Below are positions 33,277 through 43,799 of a stretch of 64,000 nucleotides of DNA, piece by piece (position 1 is the first letter of the stretch; every line of letters begins with the position of its first letter). The position numbers were made by a program, and so were the translations under genes. Where the stretch lies: NCBI GenBank assembly GCA_030220185.1, contig JASPKZ010001231.1, positions 542,782 through 606,781 on the forward strand. Direction: 5' to 3'. This stretch comes from Diploptera punctata (lineage: Eukaryota > Arthropoda > Insecta > Blattodea > Blaberidae). The notes below the pieces were generated by a model that was given only the letters and a program-made list of their open reading frames with translations, did no database searches and was not told the origin of the DNA.

Positions 33277-33440
33277 TCCAGGTTGAGAAGACCAGCTATA
33301 ACGGCTGGGGGACCCGACATGCTGACCACATGTTACCCCTACACTGGCTTATGATCGTCTACCTCTGTGATTAACACATGTGGACGTAAGGCCAGCAGCC
33401 GGATGGTAGATCAAGGACCTTTTAGGCCTGTGACTCCTGA
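33277..33440 (+). repeat. SINE-E copy, 5'-truncated
   Basis: It starts in the body: AGACCAGCTATAACGGCTGG, TTAACACATGTGGACGTAAG, GCCAGCAGCCGGATGGTAGA. It lacks the tRNA-like head. Confidence 0.7.
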
Positions 33441-33470
33441 AAAAAGTCTTATTTTAGATTTCTTGCACAA

Positions 33471-33508
<38 letters not shown>

Positions 33509-33837
33509 GTGGTAGTAGTAATAGTAATACTATTTCTAGTAAAACGTTGGCCTACTTTCTGTATAATAATATAATCATATGTTGAAATGTCGAAACAAAA
33601 ACTAGGTGTACAGATAGAATTAAACATTCAATCATTTCAAATTTATCAGTCAGAATTGAACCTCTGAACTGTATCATTGATTTCCTATAATGTTGCTTCC
33701 TCTCTTATTTAAGACATTTTCTTACCATCTTAATAGTAACCTCCTTCTATAAAGGAAAGTGTGTGTGGTTTTGTAATTATGAACAATAATCAGAAATAAT
33801 CAATTGAGTTGGTGTTTACTTGATGAAAATCCATATT

Positions 33838-33888
33838 TATTAATTAAATAAAAATAAAACTACGTTTTATTTTTATTTAATTAATAAT
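33838..33888. repeat. Near-perfect palindrome
   Basis: TTATTAATTAAATAAAAATA plus AAAC, then TAC, then the exact complement. One arm also occurs next to PLE-1 at about 16580, so this may be a dimerised element end. Confidence 0.65.
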
Positions 33889-33964
33889 AATCAGAAATAT
33901 AGACTACTATGTGCTAGGTATACAATAGTAGGTAGGCCCTATATAAATTATTATTATTATTAAT

Positions 33965-34262
33965 ATTCAATATTAGATTTTATAAAGAAGAAACAATTAA
34001 ATTGGTACGGACACATTAGAAGGATGGAAGAAGGAAGACTACCTAAGATAATCATGGATTGGGAACCACAGGGAAGAAAAAATAAGGGTAGACCAAATAT
34101 TACGTGGATTCAGGGAATCAATGAAACTAAGAGGGAATGGGAAATAGAAGAAGATATATGGATGAACAGACAAGAATGGAAAAATGTGTTGAATCAAATG
34201 TGTAGTTAACTGTGAACATGGGTACCGGAAAAATGTATATTCATTGTAAAAGCCGGAATAAT
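33965..34262 (+). mobile_element. RTE-B LINE 3' end
   Basis: Reads LNWYGHIRRMEEGRLPKIIM, DWEPQGRKNKGRPNITWIQG and WKNVLNQMCS-stop. It is followed by an (ATT)n tract that may be its simple tail or its target. It ends only about 60 bp before another RTE-B piece. Confidence 0.8.
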
Positions 34263-34265
34263 AAA

Positions 34266-34269
34266 AATA

Positions 34270-34325
<56 letters not shown>
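34266..34325. repeat. (ATT)n microsatellite
   Basis: About 20 perfect ATT units between two RTE-B fragments. Confidence 0.95.
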
Positions 34326-34326
<1 letters not shown>

Positions 34327-34875
34327 ACGAATACGATAACTGGGGTTTGAAAATAAATTTAGAAACAAACATTTTATACGGGATGCTGGAGCAGAAACCG
34401 AAGATTTAATATTAGAAAATCAAAAGGGGTATATTAGAGGATGTGATGGGATAGAGTATCTGGGAGTAAAACTAGATAAAGAGAATATACAAGAAAGTGA
34501 TATTAAGAACAGAATAAATAAAGGTAGAGCAATAACAACAATGATGAATGGAGTCTTATGGAACAGACGTTTAACCAGAAAAATAAGTTACAAATATATA
34601 ATTCAATAGTGAGAAGTACTGTCACATATGGAGCTGAAGTTTGGAAATTCAACAAAAACTTAGAACAAAAACTTATGTTGATGGAAATGGATTTCATAAG
34701 GAGAGCAGCAAGATGTTTAAAATTAGAAAGAAAAACTGTCATACGAGAAAAAAAAAATTAGATATTCAATAGTAGATTATATAAGATAAAAGCAATTAAA
34801 TTAATATGGGCATGTACGACGAAAGAAAGAAGAAATGTTACCCAGAACAACATTCGAATGGTGTCCACCTTGAGA
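34326..34875 (+). mobile_element. RTE-B LINE fragment, more 5' than the preceding one
   Basis: Reads NEYDNWGLKINLETN, GIEYLGVKLDKENIQESDIK, MMNGVLWNRRLTRK, VTYGAEVWKFNK and LMEMDFIRRAARCLKLERK, then decays. It covers RT residues upstream of those at 33965-34262 yet lies downstream of them, so these are two insertions, not one. Confidence 0.75.
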
Positions 34876-35216
34876 GCAGAACTTATATAGGCCTCTCCTA
34901 TAAACAGAGATGTTAAATTAATCGCTCATTAGTAGCAAAACTATCAAACTAGCTTAAAATAAAGATACATTAGTCAAGTTTGGACTCGTTGTGCTTGGAA
35001 AATAATCACGAATTCAATGCCGTTATCGAAATACCAATATATATAATCATATAAAACTTCATTGTGCGTGTTAATCATGACTAATAACTAGAGATTCGTG
35101 AAAATGGTTTTATTTTTAGGGAAAATTCGTTTAAAATTTCAAGATTTCGATGTATTGGAAATTTGGCGGTGTTATTCTAAAAAAAACTCTTTTTAATCTT
35201 AGTTTACTATATTAAG

Positions 35217-35522
35217 GGGGCACGCCGAAGTGTAGTGGTTAAGGCACTGAGCTACAAGCCGGAGGGTCGAGGGTTCAAGTCCCGTTGGAGTCAGGATTTT
35301 TAAACTGACCCAAACCTTCTGGCGGCACCATGTCCCTGGGGTCGACTCAGCCTCTAACTGAAATGAGTACCAGACGCTTGTTCTGGGGTAAAGGCGGCCG
35401 TCACGCAGGGCTGACAACCCGGCTGACATAAAGTGCCGATTGTCTAGAAAAAGTGGGAGCCTTAACCTCCTACTACCCCAAGGGCCTCATGAGGCCTGTT
35501 GTGGGATCACTTTACCTTTTTT
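35217..35522 (+). repeat. SINE-B copy with tRNA-like head
   Basis: GCACGCCGAAGTGTAGTGGT (A box) and GGTCGAGGGTTCAAGTCCCG (B box). The body includes CCAAACCTTCTGGCGGCACC, CGCAGGGCTGACAACCCGGC and GAGGCCTGTTGTGGGATCAC with a short T tail. Inverted relatives lie at 38371-38578 and 41868-42160. Confidence 0.82.
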
Positions 35523-35662
35523 TTACTATATTAAACCCAATAAGAACGATATACCGCTATCCAGTAGTTTAAGGTCAACTTTTAGCTTGTAAAATTGATA
35601 TCGATTTTAATACAGTAAAATGCATAAAATTTTAATCGTAGTCTCTAATTTGTCCCTCTATT

Positions 35663-36518
35663 GTATCTTTACCTTGTCGTGGTGGAGTGGCTTGCGTGCT
35701 TAAATTATCCCGAGAGCTATGCGGTAGCATTGCTGATAAGCCAGACGAAAAAAAGTACCTTGGTCGAAAGGCTGACGATCTTTCACCGTAAAAATAAGAC
35801 CGCCAAGAAATGCGGACATGGATTCCACTGGGGTAAAGTTTTCCGGAGGTCAAATAGTCCCCCATTCGGTTCTCCGGGCGGAGACTACTTCAGGGAACCC
35901 ATGCCAAAGGCTCAAACACAGGGGCATGTCCCTAGGAGCATCGAATGTTAGGACTTTATACAATAGCGGGGCACTAGATGTACTAACGCTAGAATTAGAT
36001 AAATCACTCTTGGATATAGTCGCTTTACAGGAAGTTATATGGCCAGGAGAAGGTAGTCAGGAATCAGGAAGCTTTGTATTATACTACGGGGGTGCAGAAA
36101 GACCTGAATTAGGAATGAGTTTTTTAGTCCGAAGGAGGATTCTGTCCTCTATCCGAGATATTAAGATTGTTAGTGATAGGATATTAGAAGACTACATAAC
36201 AATGAACTACATGGTCTTTATAGGAAGCCAGATATAATAAGAACAGTTAAGTCTCGTAGACTGCGTTGGGCAGGACATGTTGCACGTATGGGGAATGAAA
36301 GACGTGCATGGAAGCTTCTTGTAGGAAAGCCAGAGGGAAAACGCCCAGTTGGTAGACCAAGAATGAGGTGGGAGAATAACATTAACTATGATTTGAGGGA
36401 AGTAGATTATACAGGGAATGATTGGAAATCATTAGCTCAGGATAGGGATATATGGAGAGCTTATGTCAGTGCGGCCATGAACCTACGGGTTTGATAGTGC
36501 CAGTGAGTAAGTAAGTAA
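35663..36518 (+). mobile_element. RTE-A copy with both ends but a 2.3-kb internal deletion
   Basis: It starts at the same 5' point as the 3.2-kb copy (GTATCTTTACCTTGTCGTGG). It carries the leader and the first endonuclease boxes (ASNVRTLYNSGALD, LQEVIWPGEGSQESG), then near 36183 jumps directly to the C-terminal region (GACTACATAACAATGAACTA). It ends with MGNERRAWKLLVGKPEGKRP, VGRPRMRWENNINYDLRE and the AGTGAGTAAGTAAGTAAGTA tail. The leader also lacks one arm of its main hairpin. Confidence 0.9.
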
Positions 36519-36650
36519 GTAATTCTAAAGGGTAAATTTATATACCTATTATTATGTACCTAGCACATAGCAGTCTATATTTCTGATTATTGTTCATACC
36601 TATACTGTATGCAATCAGATTGACAAGGTGCTTAGGTTCCGTCATTATCC

Positions 36651-37074
36651 GTACGATGATCACGTGATACCTATTCTGCCTCTCCCAGTGCCGAAGTTAG
36701 TGTACGATGATCACGTGATACCTATTCTGCCTCTCCCAGTGCCGAAGTTAGTGTAGGATGATCACGTGATACCTATTCTGCCTCTCCCAGTGCCGAAGTT
36801 AGTGTACGATGATCACGTGATACCTATTCTGCCTCTCCCAGTGCCGAAGTTAGTGTACGATGATCACGTGATACCTATTCTGCCTCTCCCAGTGCCGAAG
36901 TTAGTGTACGATGATCACGTGATACCTATTTCTGCCTCTTCCCAGTGTACCTATTCGAAGTTAGTGTACGATGATCACGTGATACCTATTCTGCCTCTCC
37001 CAGTGCCGAAGTTAGTGTACGATGATCACGTGATACCTATTCTGCCTCTCCCAGTGCCGAAGTTAGTGTACGAT
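36651..37074 (+). repeat. 51-bp in-frame tandem array, about 8 copies
   Basis: The unit GTACGATGATCACGTGATAC, CTATTCTGCCTCTCCCAGTG, CCGAAGTTAGT repeats at 51 bp, with one expanded unit near 36930. It reads as the 17-residue repeat VYDDHVIPILPLPVPKL. The centre ATGATCACGTGAT is palindromic and contains CACGTG. The array runs straight into the transposase N-terminus. Confidence 0.92.
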
Positions 37075-37985
37075 GAAGCTACAGGTAATGGGAGAGGTGC
37101 TCATCGTGCGACTCCAACACATACCCTGTTCGAAAAAGTTATTCATGGAAAGTTGGATTTTCACCGTCAACAGGGCTGACTTTGATGTTCCAAAGCAGGC
37201 GTCGCACTCCCAACATTGTAGAAGACGTATTGCAACACGTTGAAGAGACCCCGTCAATGTGTACTCGAACCGTTGCGCGAGCAATGAGTGTGTAATCAGT
37301 GAGGTTCTTCATGAGCAGCAACAAAACCCTTATCATCCCCAGATGGACATGCAATAGGTCTCGTCAATTTTACACTACGTACTAATTTTTGTACGTGGTT
37401 CCTACACAGTTTCAACAAAATATACTTTTCACCGATGAATGTTGTTTAACTAGGGGCGCTATTTGAAACAGTCATGTTTGTGACGACAGCAACTCCCATG
37501 GTACGCATCTCCATGTATTCCAGTAGACTTTAGGCATTAATATGTGGATAGGTATTGTGTATGGTCGTTTAAATTGCTTTACCTTCTTCCACCCCACCCT
37601 AACGAGTGACACATTATATTCCTGGAAGAAGCACTGGGCGCATTCTTTGAAGCGGACATCCGTCGACTCCTCTGGTTTTAGCACGATTCCGCGCCACCCC
37701 ATTTTGCATGTGACGTTCGAGATCATATTAACCGATGTATCGGTCAGAGATGGATAGGCTGAAGCGGCCCGATTGTATGGCCTCCACTATCGCCATATTT
37801 TACTCCAGACTTTCTTCTTTGGGGCCACATGAAGACTCTTGTGTATCAGACCACTATGGGCACTGTAGAAAATTATTGTTCTAATCCCTCCACAAGATAT
37901 TCAACAGACACCAGACGTAATGGAGCGAGTGTACCAGAACATAATTCGCAGGTACAACGTGTGAAACGAGCTTGAACGCCACATC
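37060..37985 (+). pseudogene. Tc1/mariner/IS630-superfamily transposase pseudogene
   Basis: Fragments in order: LVYDEATGNGRGAHRATPTH (N-terminal HTH start), VEDVLQHVEETPSMCTRTVA, VLHEQQQNPYHPQMDMQ, YTFHR-stop (the first catalytic Asp region, ILFTDE in relatives), FLEEALGAFFEADIRRLLWF, HDSAPPHFACDVRDHINRC, IGQRWIG-stop-SGPIVWPP, SPYFTPDFLLWGHMKTLVYQ and YQNIIRRYNV. HDSAPPHF..DVRDH and WPP.SP..TP.DFFLWGHMK are hallmark blocks of an insect transposase group. At least six frameshifts or stops are present. Inactive. Confidence 0.82.
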
Positions 37986-38041
37986 GAATCGAAATAGTAG
38001 TGGATAAGTAATAGCTAATCACAGTGTTAAGTACTTTTTTT

Positions 38042-38335
38042 ATTCAATGCTCCAGGTTGTCATTTCGACATTTCTGGTTTCTCTCCTGGCATTGGCGTAA
38101 TTGTAACCCACTAGAAGGCGGAGTTACGCTATCTCGATGATTTAATGGGTGATAAATGATAATGAAGCGCCAGGAGAGTTCTTAACCTAAACTTAACTTA
38201 AATTCCAGATCATGGACAATCACAGAAATAATTCCCTTTAAGGAAAAATCCCTATGGTTTGACCGGGAATTGAACCCGAGACCTCATGAGCAGTAGTCAG
38301 AAACGCTGACCACTAGCCCATGAGGCTGGTCACAA
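38042..38335 (-). repeat. SINE-H: SINE-C-type tail with a different tRNA-like head
   Basis: On the minus strand the head is AGCCTCATGGGCTAGTGGTC plus CTCGGGTTCAATTCCCGGTC. The 3' part (GAACTCTCCTGGCGCTTC, hairpin partner TGCCAGGAGAGAAACC, then TGTCGAAATGACAACCTGGA) is the same tail as in the SINE-C at 47346 and 52886. Confidence 0.75.
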
Positions 38336-38370
38336 TGTTAAGTATAGTAGAGAAGTTTTAATAGTTTGCG

Positions 38371-38578
38371 TAAAGGTAAAGTGGTCCCACTACAGGCCAC
38401 AGGAGACATTTGGAGTAGTAGGAAGTTAACGCTCCCACTTTTTCTAGACAATCGGCACTTGATGTCAGCCGGGTTGTCAGCCCTGCGTGATGGTAGCCTT
38501 TACCTCCCGAAAAAAGCGTCTGGTACTCATTTCCGTTAGAGACTGAGTCGATCCAAGGGCCATTGGGTCAGTTTAAAT
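38371..38578 (-). repeat. SINE-B copy lacking its head
   Basis: Inverted body of SINE-B (AGTGCCGATTGTCTAGAAAA; CAGGGCTGACAACCCGGCTG). The tRNA-like 5' part is absent. Confidence 0.75.
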
Positions 38579-38914
38579 AGTTTGCGTATAAACAATTATT
38601 CTGACATTGACAAAGTGAAGTATTTTCACTATTTTTTCTTGATATTAAAGATTATCATAAAATGAGTGAAAGTTGAGTTGTGTAAATGTAATTAATTGAG
38701 TCATAAATAAGTAAATTACTATTTTTTTAAATATTAATATTTAGTTTAATACTGTATAAGCGAACATTTATCTGTTAATATATTTCAACGCAATTGAATG
38801 CCGACTTTATTTTTACAATTATTAAAATGTATTTATATTATTTTATGTCTTACTGAATTTTTACCTTATTTTTATGAAATGTTAACATTTATTTCAGCAT
38901 TTTGTGACTAATAT

Positions 38915-39002
38915 GGAGGTCCCGGTAGGCAAGACAAATGTCAGAAAACTTTAAGGCCCAAACGGTCCCCGAACATCATCTGGCCATCATCAACATATTC
39001 AT
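38915..39002 (+). repeat. SINE-C body fragment
   Basis: GGCAAGACAAATGTCAGAAA, then CTTTAAGGCCCAAACGGTCC and TCTGGCCATCATCAAC match the SINE-C core at 45.94 and 47.35 kb. Confidence 0.7.
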
Positions 39003-39515
39003 TAGGTTTAGCTTGAAACATGGAAGCTGATCCAGACATGTTCTCCTTGTAAAAGATTGTAAATGATTTGGATTTCCGAGACCAAATCCAGTGCATCCCT
39101 AGCCATGGATCTGGATGGTTTTCTTCATCAAGCTTTCTCTTAGTAATGGTTCTTTGAATATTTTCTTAGCCAAAACATCTTCGTCAGACATCCCAGTAAG
39201 ATGGAGAGGATTATTGTTCCTTGATTTCTTGATAATTTGAAATCATTCAAAAGTAATATGTTCAAAATAATCAAAGTATATCTTTTTGCTTTAATTTTGC
39301 CTTCGTTTAACCTTTTCCTTCGTAGGTGCTTTTACTTTCCTCAAGCCTCCCGGGTAAGACATTTAATAATTTCATGCAAAATATTTTAATGAACAATGAC
39401 ATGATTATAATTTATCTCTCAGATCAAGCAGTATTCTCAGTTAATGCACCTTAGCTTATAGTCGTCGCCATTATTCTCTCCTTAATGTGTCCTCCTTTTC
39501 GAAGATTTATTCAGA

Positions 39516-39518
<3 letters not shown>

Positions 39519-39549
<31 letters not shown>
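39519..39549. repeat. (TA)n microsatellite
   Basis: Perfect TA run; a second TA run lies at about 39740-39770 on the other side of the tRNA-like sequence. Confidence 0.9.
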
Positions 39550-39551
<2 letters not shown>

Positions 39552-39570
39552 TATGATAAGAAAAATAAAT

Positions 39571-39639
39571 GCCTGGACGGGATTCGAACCCGGATCTCTG
39601 AGTCTGTACCTCAGCGTGATATCCATTACACTACCAGGC
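39571..39639 (-). tRNA. tRNA-like sequence (probable pseudogene), anticodon read as ACA
   Basis: On the minus strand GCCUGG pairs with CCAGGC at the 3' end (6 bp), a D-like arm GUG...CAC, an anticodon stem CUGAG/CUCAG with the 7-base loop GUACAGA, and a T arm CGGG-UUCGAAU-CCCG. The loop gives ACA, which would read Cys UGU, although tRNA-Cys normally has GCA. The seventh acceptor pair is U-U. It is flanked by 13-bp inverted repeats (ATAAGAAAAATAA at 39556 and its complement at 39657). It is probably a mobile tRNA derivative, not a functional tRNA gene. Confidence 0.5.
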
Positions 39640-39735
39640 GAATCCAATTCAAACACTTATTTTTCTTATATATGTATTATACTCTCCATTATTACATATT
39701 AAGCTTGCATTGCTCAATGTTAAAGATTTAATTAT

Positions 39736-39778
<43 letters not shown>

Positions 39779-39987
39779 CCTTTGTCATTTAGAGATTTTT
39801 TCACCAATCTTATCTAAGTTGTTTCTAGGTTTATCCACATTTACCACGGTCATCTCATTGCAAGTCCACCTTTCCCGTGGCCTTTCTCTTGGTATTTTTC
39901 CTTTCATTTTAATATCAACATAAATTTTAATTATTACCTCACTTTTACATTTAAAAAAAATATTATCTCAGTAATTAGAAATGTCAC

Positions 39988-40903
39988 TTCTGTAGTGTTA
40001 CCTGTTAGCGTACCTGACTAATAGACAGACAGATATCTAACGATACGCAACCATTGCATGTCGAAACCTATTCTGTAGTGTTACCTGTTAGCGTACCTGA
40101 CTAATAGACAGATAGATATCTAACGATACGCAACCATTGCATGTCGAAACCTATTCTGTAGTGTTACCTGTTAGCGTACTTGACTAATAGACAGATAGAT
40201 ATCTAACGATACGCAACCATTGCATGTCGAAACCTATTCTGTAGTGTTACCTGTTAGCGTACCTGACTAATAGACAGATAGATATCTAACGATACGCAAC
40301 CATTGCATGTCGAAACCTATTCTGTAGTGTTACCTGTTAGCGTACCTGACTAATAGACAGATAGATATCTAACGATACGCAACCATTGCATGTCGAAACC
40401 TATTCTGTAGTGTTACCTGTTAGCGTACCTGACTAATAGACAGATAGATATCTAACGATACGCAACCATTGCATGTCGAAACCTATTCTGTAGTGTTACC
40501 TGTTAGCGTACCTGACTAATAGACAGATAGATATCTAACGATACGCAACCATTGCATGTCGAAACCTATTCTGTAGTGTTACCTGTTAGCGTACCTGACT
40601 AATAGACAGATAGATATCTAACGATACGCAACCATTGCATGTCGAAAACCTATTCTGTAGTGTTACCTGTTAGCGTACCTGACTAATAGACAGATAGATA
40701 TCTAACGATACGCAACCATTGCATGTCGAAACCTATTCTGTAGTGTTACCTGTTAGCGTACCTGACTAATAGACAGATAGATATCTAACGATACGCAACC
40801 ATTGCATGTCGAAACCTATTCTGTAGTGTTACCTGTTAGCGTACCTGACTAATAGACAGATAGATATCTAACGATACGCAACCATTGCATGTCGAAACCT
40901 ATC
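39988..40903. repeat. 83-bp tandem array, about 11 copies
   Basis: The unit TTCTGTAGTGTTACCTGTTA, GCGTACCTGACTAATAGACA, GATAGATATCTAACGATACG, CAACCATTGCATGTCGAAAC repeats at 83 bp (CCATTGC at 40051, 40134, 40217...). Copies are almost identical, with only single-base differences, so the array is recent. Confidence 0.95.
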
Positions 40904-41380
40904 TTAAAATTTCTTCCAGATGAGCATTGTGATGTACAAAGGTCATGTCAAAAAAAATCTGTCTTTTTAACTGCGAGGCACTAACATCAAGCGCTAAATC
41001 TCTCATTTAAACTATAGGGAAGAAATAAATACAACTCCTGTATTGGCACACTACCCACCTCATCTCCATTCTGTGCTTAACTCATGCAGTGCTGTCATAG
41101 CTGGATTCTGGGCCTTGCACTTTAAAACGGCAGATAATTATTTGGTCACGACCTTGGTACATCACAACGCTTCTCTGCGAAAAAAAAATTCAAGGTAGGC
41201 TTTGTCATGCAATGGTTGACAGTTCCCTAGTCAGTTATACAAACAAACAAAAAACGTCATCAGCAGATGTCGTATTGCCAATGGCAAATGTTCGCACTAT
41301 TGCTAGAGTTTTCCCGCTCCTTACTTCTAAAGTTAAGTTTTATCCAAACTAAATTGGAAACACCATCTAGAAAGAATGAG
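40904..41380. other. Nothing recognised
   Basis: No element or exon supported. Confidence 0.4.
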
Positions 41381-41384
41381 TTCA

Positions 41385-41530
41385 AATCGGATCCCCAAAG
41401 CTGTTTATAATTATATACCAAGAGGACAAGATCACTGGGCCGTCCTATGAAACGCCGGAGGGAAAATTTTCTATAGGATCGTAACAGGCCTTGGCCTAAT
41501 ACTTGGAAGGAAGAAGAAGAAGAAGAAGTT
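41385..41530 (+). mobile_element. RTE-C-like LINE tail
   Basis: Reads MSSNRIPKAVYNYIPRGQ, then (shifted) GRPMKRRRENFL and RPWPNTWKEEEEE over a (GAA)n end. This is the typical LINE C-terminus with a simple tail. Confidence 0.65.
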
Positions 41531-41867
41531 TTAGAATTTATTACAGTCTACTAATATGAAGGGTGGCTACTAAAAACGATGATAATTTGTCAGTATTTAA
41601 CTTTTAAGGTTGTAAATCTATGATCTAACCTTACAAGAATAACATATAAAGTGAAGGCAAGTAATTTTTGTACATATGGTAAAATGACACACAAAAGTTT
41701 TCTTGAAAAAATGTAATATATATATTCGCAGTACTCTTCAAATGCAGTGTTATCTATTTTGAAATAAAATATTATTTTATAACAAATTGATATGATAGTT
41801 TATTCATCCAATCATTATCTTACTGTATAACACGAAGAAAACTGATTGTAAAAAAAAAAAAGGAAGA

Positions 41868-42160
41868 AGTAAAGTGATCCCACTACAGGCCTCAGGAGGC
41901 CCTTGGGGTAGTAGGAGGTTTAGACTTCCACCTTTTCTGGACAATCGGCACTTGATGTCAGCCGGGTTGTGTGACGGCCGCCTTTACCCCCTGAGCAAGC
42001 GCCCGGTACTCATTTCCATTAGAGGCTGAGTGGACCCGGGGCCAAAGTGATACCAGAAGGTTTGGGTCAAGTTTAAAAATCCTGGCCCCACCGTCACTCG
42101 AACCCTCGACCTTCCGGCTTGTAAGCGTAGCGGTTGGGCCTTCCGCTAGGCCCCCGATTA
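41868..42160 (-). repeat. SINE-B copy, full-length including head
   Basis: Minus strand: head GGGGGCCTAGCGGAAGGCCC with GGTCGAGGGTTCGAGTGACG, then the CCAAACCTTCTGGTATCACT body, ending GGGATCACTTTACTT and an A-rich to T-rich tail. About 85% similar to the 35217 copy by eye. Confidence 0.8.
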
Positions 42161-42371
42161 TAAAAGTACCTTTTTTATTTTAAAGGGTAAAAAAATCTAG
42201 GTAACTGTAGGATTTAAAATCACTTAAGTTTCAGAGAATGAAGTTAAAAAAATCAACTTTATTAACATATCGGATTATATAGGATTTCTGTATTGGCATA
42301 TTATGGGATCACAGGCAACATCGCAAGCTGTCTACAATAGTCATAAAATAACCCATTCATTTTAGTAGATA

Positions 42372-42622
42372 CCACGCTCGTTTTTATTTGCGTGGTTTAC
42401 AGATTCAAACCTGGCCTAGGTTGTTGATTTTGAAGCGAGTAAAGATTCTGAGTACGGCTTGCTTCGGACTGGAAATAAACCCATGAGTCTCATGTTGGTA
42501 TGTAAAATAGCCTCATACTTGGAAGAAAAGTCATCTGAGCAGATCAGTCAGCCCCTAAACGCCCATTAAAAATTTCGACTCTAATGGCCCGAGTTGTTAA
42601 AGAGCGTTATGAAATAAAATAT
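42372..42622 (+). repeat. SINE-D copy, long form
   Basis: The B box ACAGATTCAAACCTGGCC is followed by ACGGCTTGCTTCGGACTGGA and a 3' end GTTGTTAAAGAGCGTTATGA plus AATAAAA. The same end precedes the AAT microsatellite at about 45035. Confidence 0.6.
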
Positions 42623-42626
42623 TATC

Positions 42627-42872
42627 TAGCTAACTAACTCATTAGGAATACCAAACCTGAAGTTCATAGCCGAGAAGACATATGCTGTCCATACATCCTT
42701 ATCCAGAGCTAATGTTTTCAAATTATTCCTCGTATAATTCAGCTTTCTGAAAAAAAAAATGTTCTTCTCCAATCTCATTCTTGGCTACCTACTGGGCGTT
42801 TTCCTTCTGGTTTTCCTTCAAGAAGTTTATATCCCCCTCTTTCATTCCCCATTCATCTACGCGACTTGCTGT
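42627..42872 (-). mobile_element. RTE-A tail copy
   Basis: The minus strand carries the RTE-A 3' region (GGGAATGAAAGAGGGGGATA; AACCAGAAGGAAAACGCCCA; GTAGGTAGCCAAGAATGAGA; GAGTTAGTTAGCTAG end). It inserted next to the repeat F copy that follows. Confidence 0.8.
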
Positions 42873-42879
42873 TCTTATT

Positions 42880-43012
42880 ATGTGTACATTAATTTGATGC
42901 ATTTGTTGCGGTTTAGGCAGCGTTAGCCATTTAAGCGTTCAAATAGCGACTTCTTCAGTGCACCGATGCACTTTTGTTTAGCTCAGGCCCTACAATACAT
43001 ATGGTAACATGC
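42880..43012 (+). repeat. Repeat F, copy 2, left part
   Basis: TGTACATTAATTTGATGCAT, GGTTTAGGCAGCGTTAGCCA and TTTAAGCGTTCAAATAGCGA match repeat F at 31715-31790. It is broken by the Tigger-like element and resumes at 44006. Confidence 0.7.
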
Positions 43013-43278
43013 TATAAAGTGAAAGCTCCTTATTCGCGGTTCCCTTATTCGCATTTTCACTATTCGCGGGTTAATAAAATGCGACCCAGTTCCTATATTC
43101 GCGGCTAAAAATGTCTTTATTCGCGGATCCAGTCGGTATATTAAAAGGAATAGTATCCTTTATTAACACATCGGCAACTTTTTAACTGCAAGCACGTGCC
43201 AAGGAAACTTTTACAAAGAGCGATTCAAACCAAATGGACAAATTAATATCAAAGTAAAACAAACCTTATTGTCACTAA

Positions 43279-43383
43279 GGGTCAGTTTCACCAACACGGT
43301 AACTGTATTACGCCAGTTTAAGCTATGCATTATACACGGGGAAATTGGCGTAATACAGTTACCTCTGTTGGTGAAACCGGCCC
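43279..43383. mobile_element. 105-bp MITE with TAA target duplication
   Basis: 18-bp termini GGGTCAGTTTCACCAACA and the inverse of TGTTGGTGAAACCGGCCC. The inner sequence is also largely palindromic (GGTAACTGTATTACGCCA). TAA at 43276-43278 and 43384-43386. A TWA duplication with GGGCC termini suggests PIF/Harbinger, which is an inference. It is nested in the Tigger-like element. Confidence 0.8.
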
Positions 43384-43555
43384 TAAGCCTAAAGTTTGTT
43401 GTTTAAAGCCACATCCGTCGTATTTCATGTGCCGCTATGTCCATTATAAATGCCGCCTTTGCCATGATCGGTATTTTATTGTTTCTACTTGTCATTCGCT
43501 ACAGTAATTTTGATTGTATAACACGCGTCTTTTCTGCTTTGTTCCCAATTTATAA

Positions 43556-43799
43556 TGTCGAGCAAAAGGGAAAAAGCGGGAAAAAATGTAGTGTTGCCCC
43601 ATAAAGTAAAAACCGTTTACGCGTTGGCGAGTAGTTTGCGTCTATATCACGCTCTTTCAATGTTAATGATGCAACTGTACAATTCATCAAGAAATTCGAA
43701 GACAAAATAACAAATTCTATCGCAGAATTCACAGCTGTATATCAATCTGAATTGAAAGACCTTTTAAAAGCGGCAAAACAGAAAAAAATACTACTTTAA
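43556..43799 (+). pseudogene. Tigger-like transposase N-terminal HTH relic
   Basis: See the enclosing element. The start ATGTCGAGCAAAAGGGAAAA is in a frame that shifts near 43640. The second half encodes a helix-turn-helix (NDATVQFIKKFEDKITNSIA) and stops at 43797-43799. About 80 residues instead of the roughly 500 of an intact Tigger transposase. Confidence 0.7.

Noticed and set aside
36766..37179. A novel repetitive protein of 137 residues
   Set aside because: The ORF is the 51-bp minisatellite read in frame plus the first residues of a broken transposase. No start context or selection evidence.
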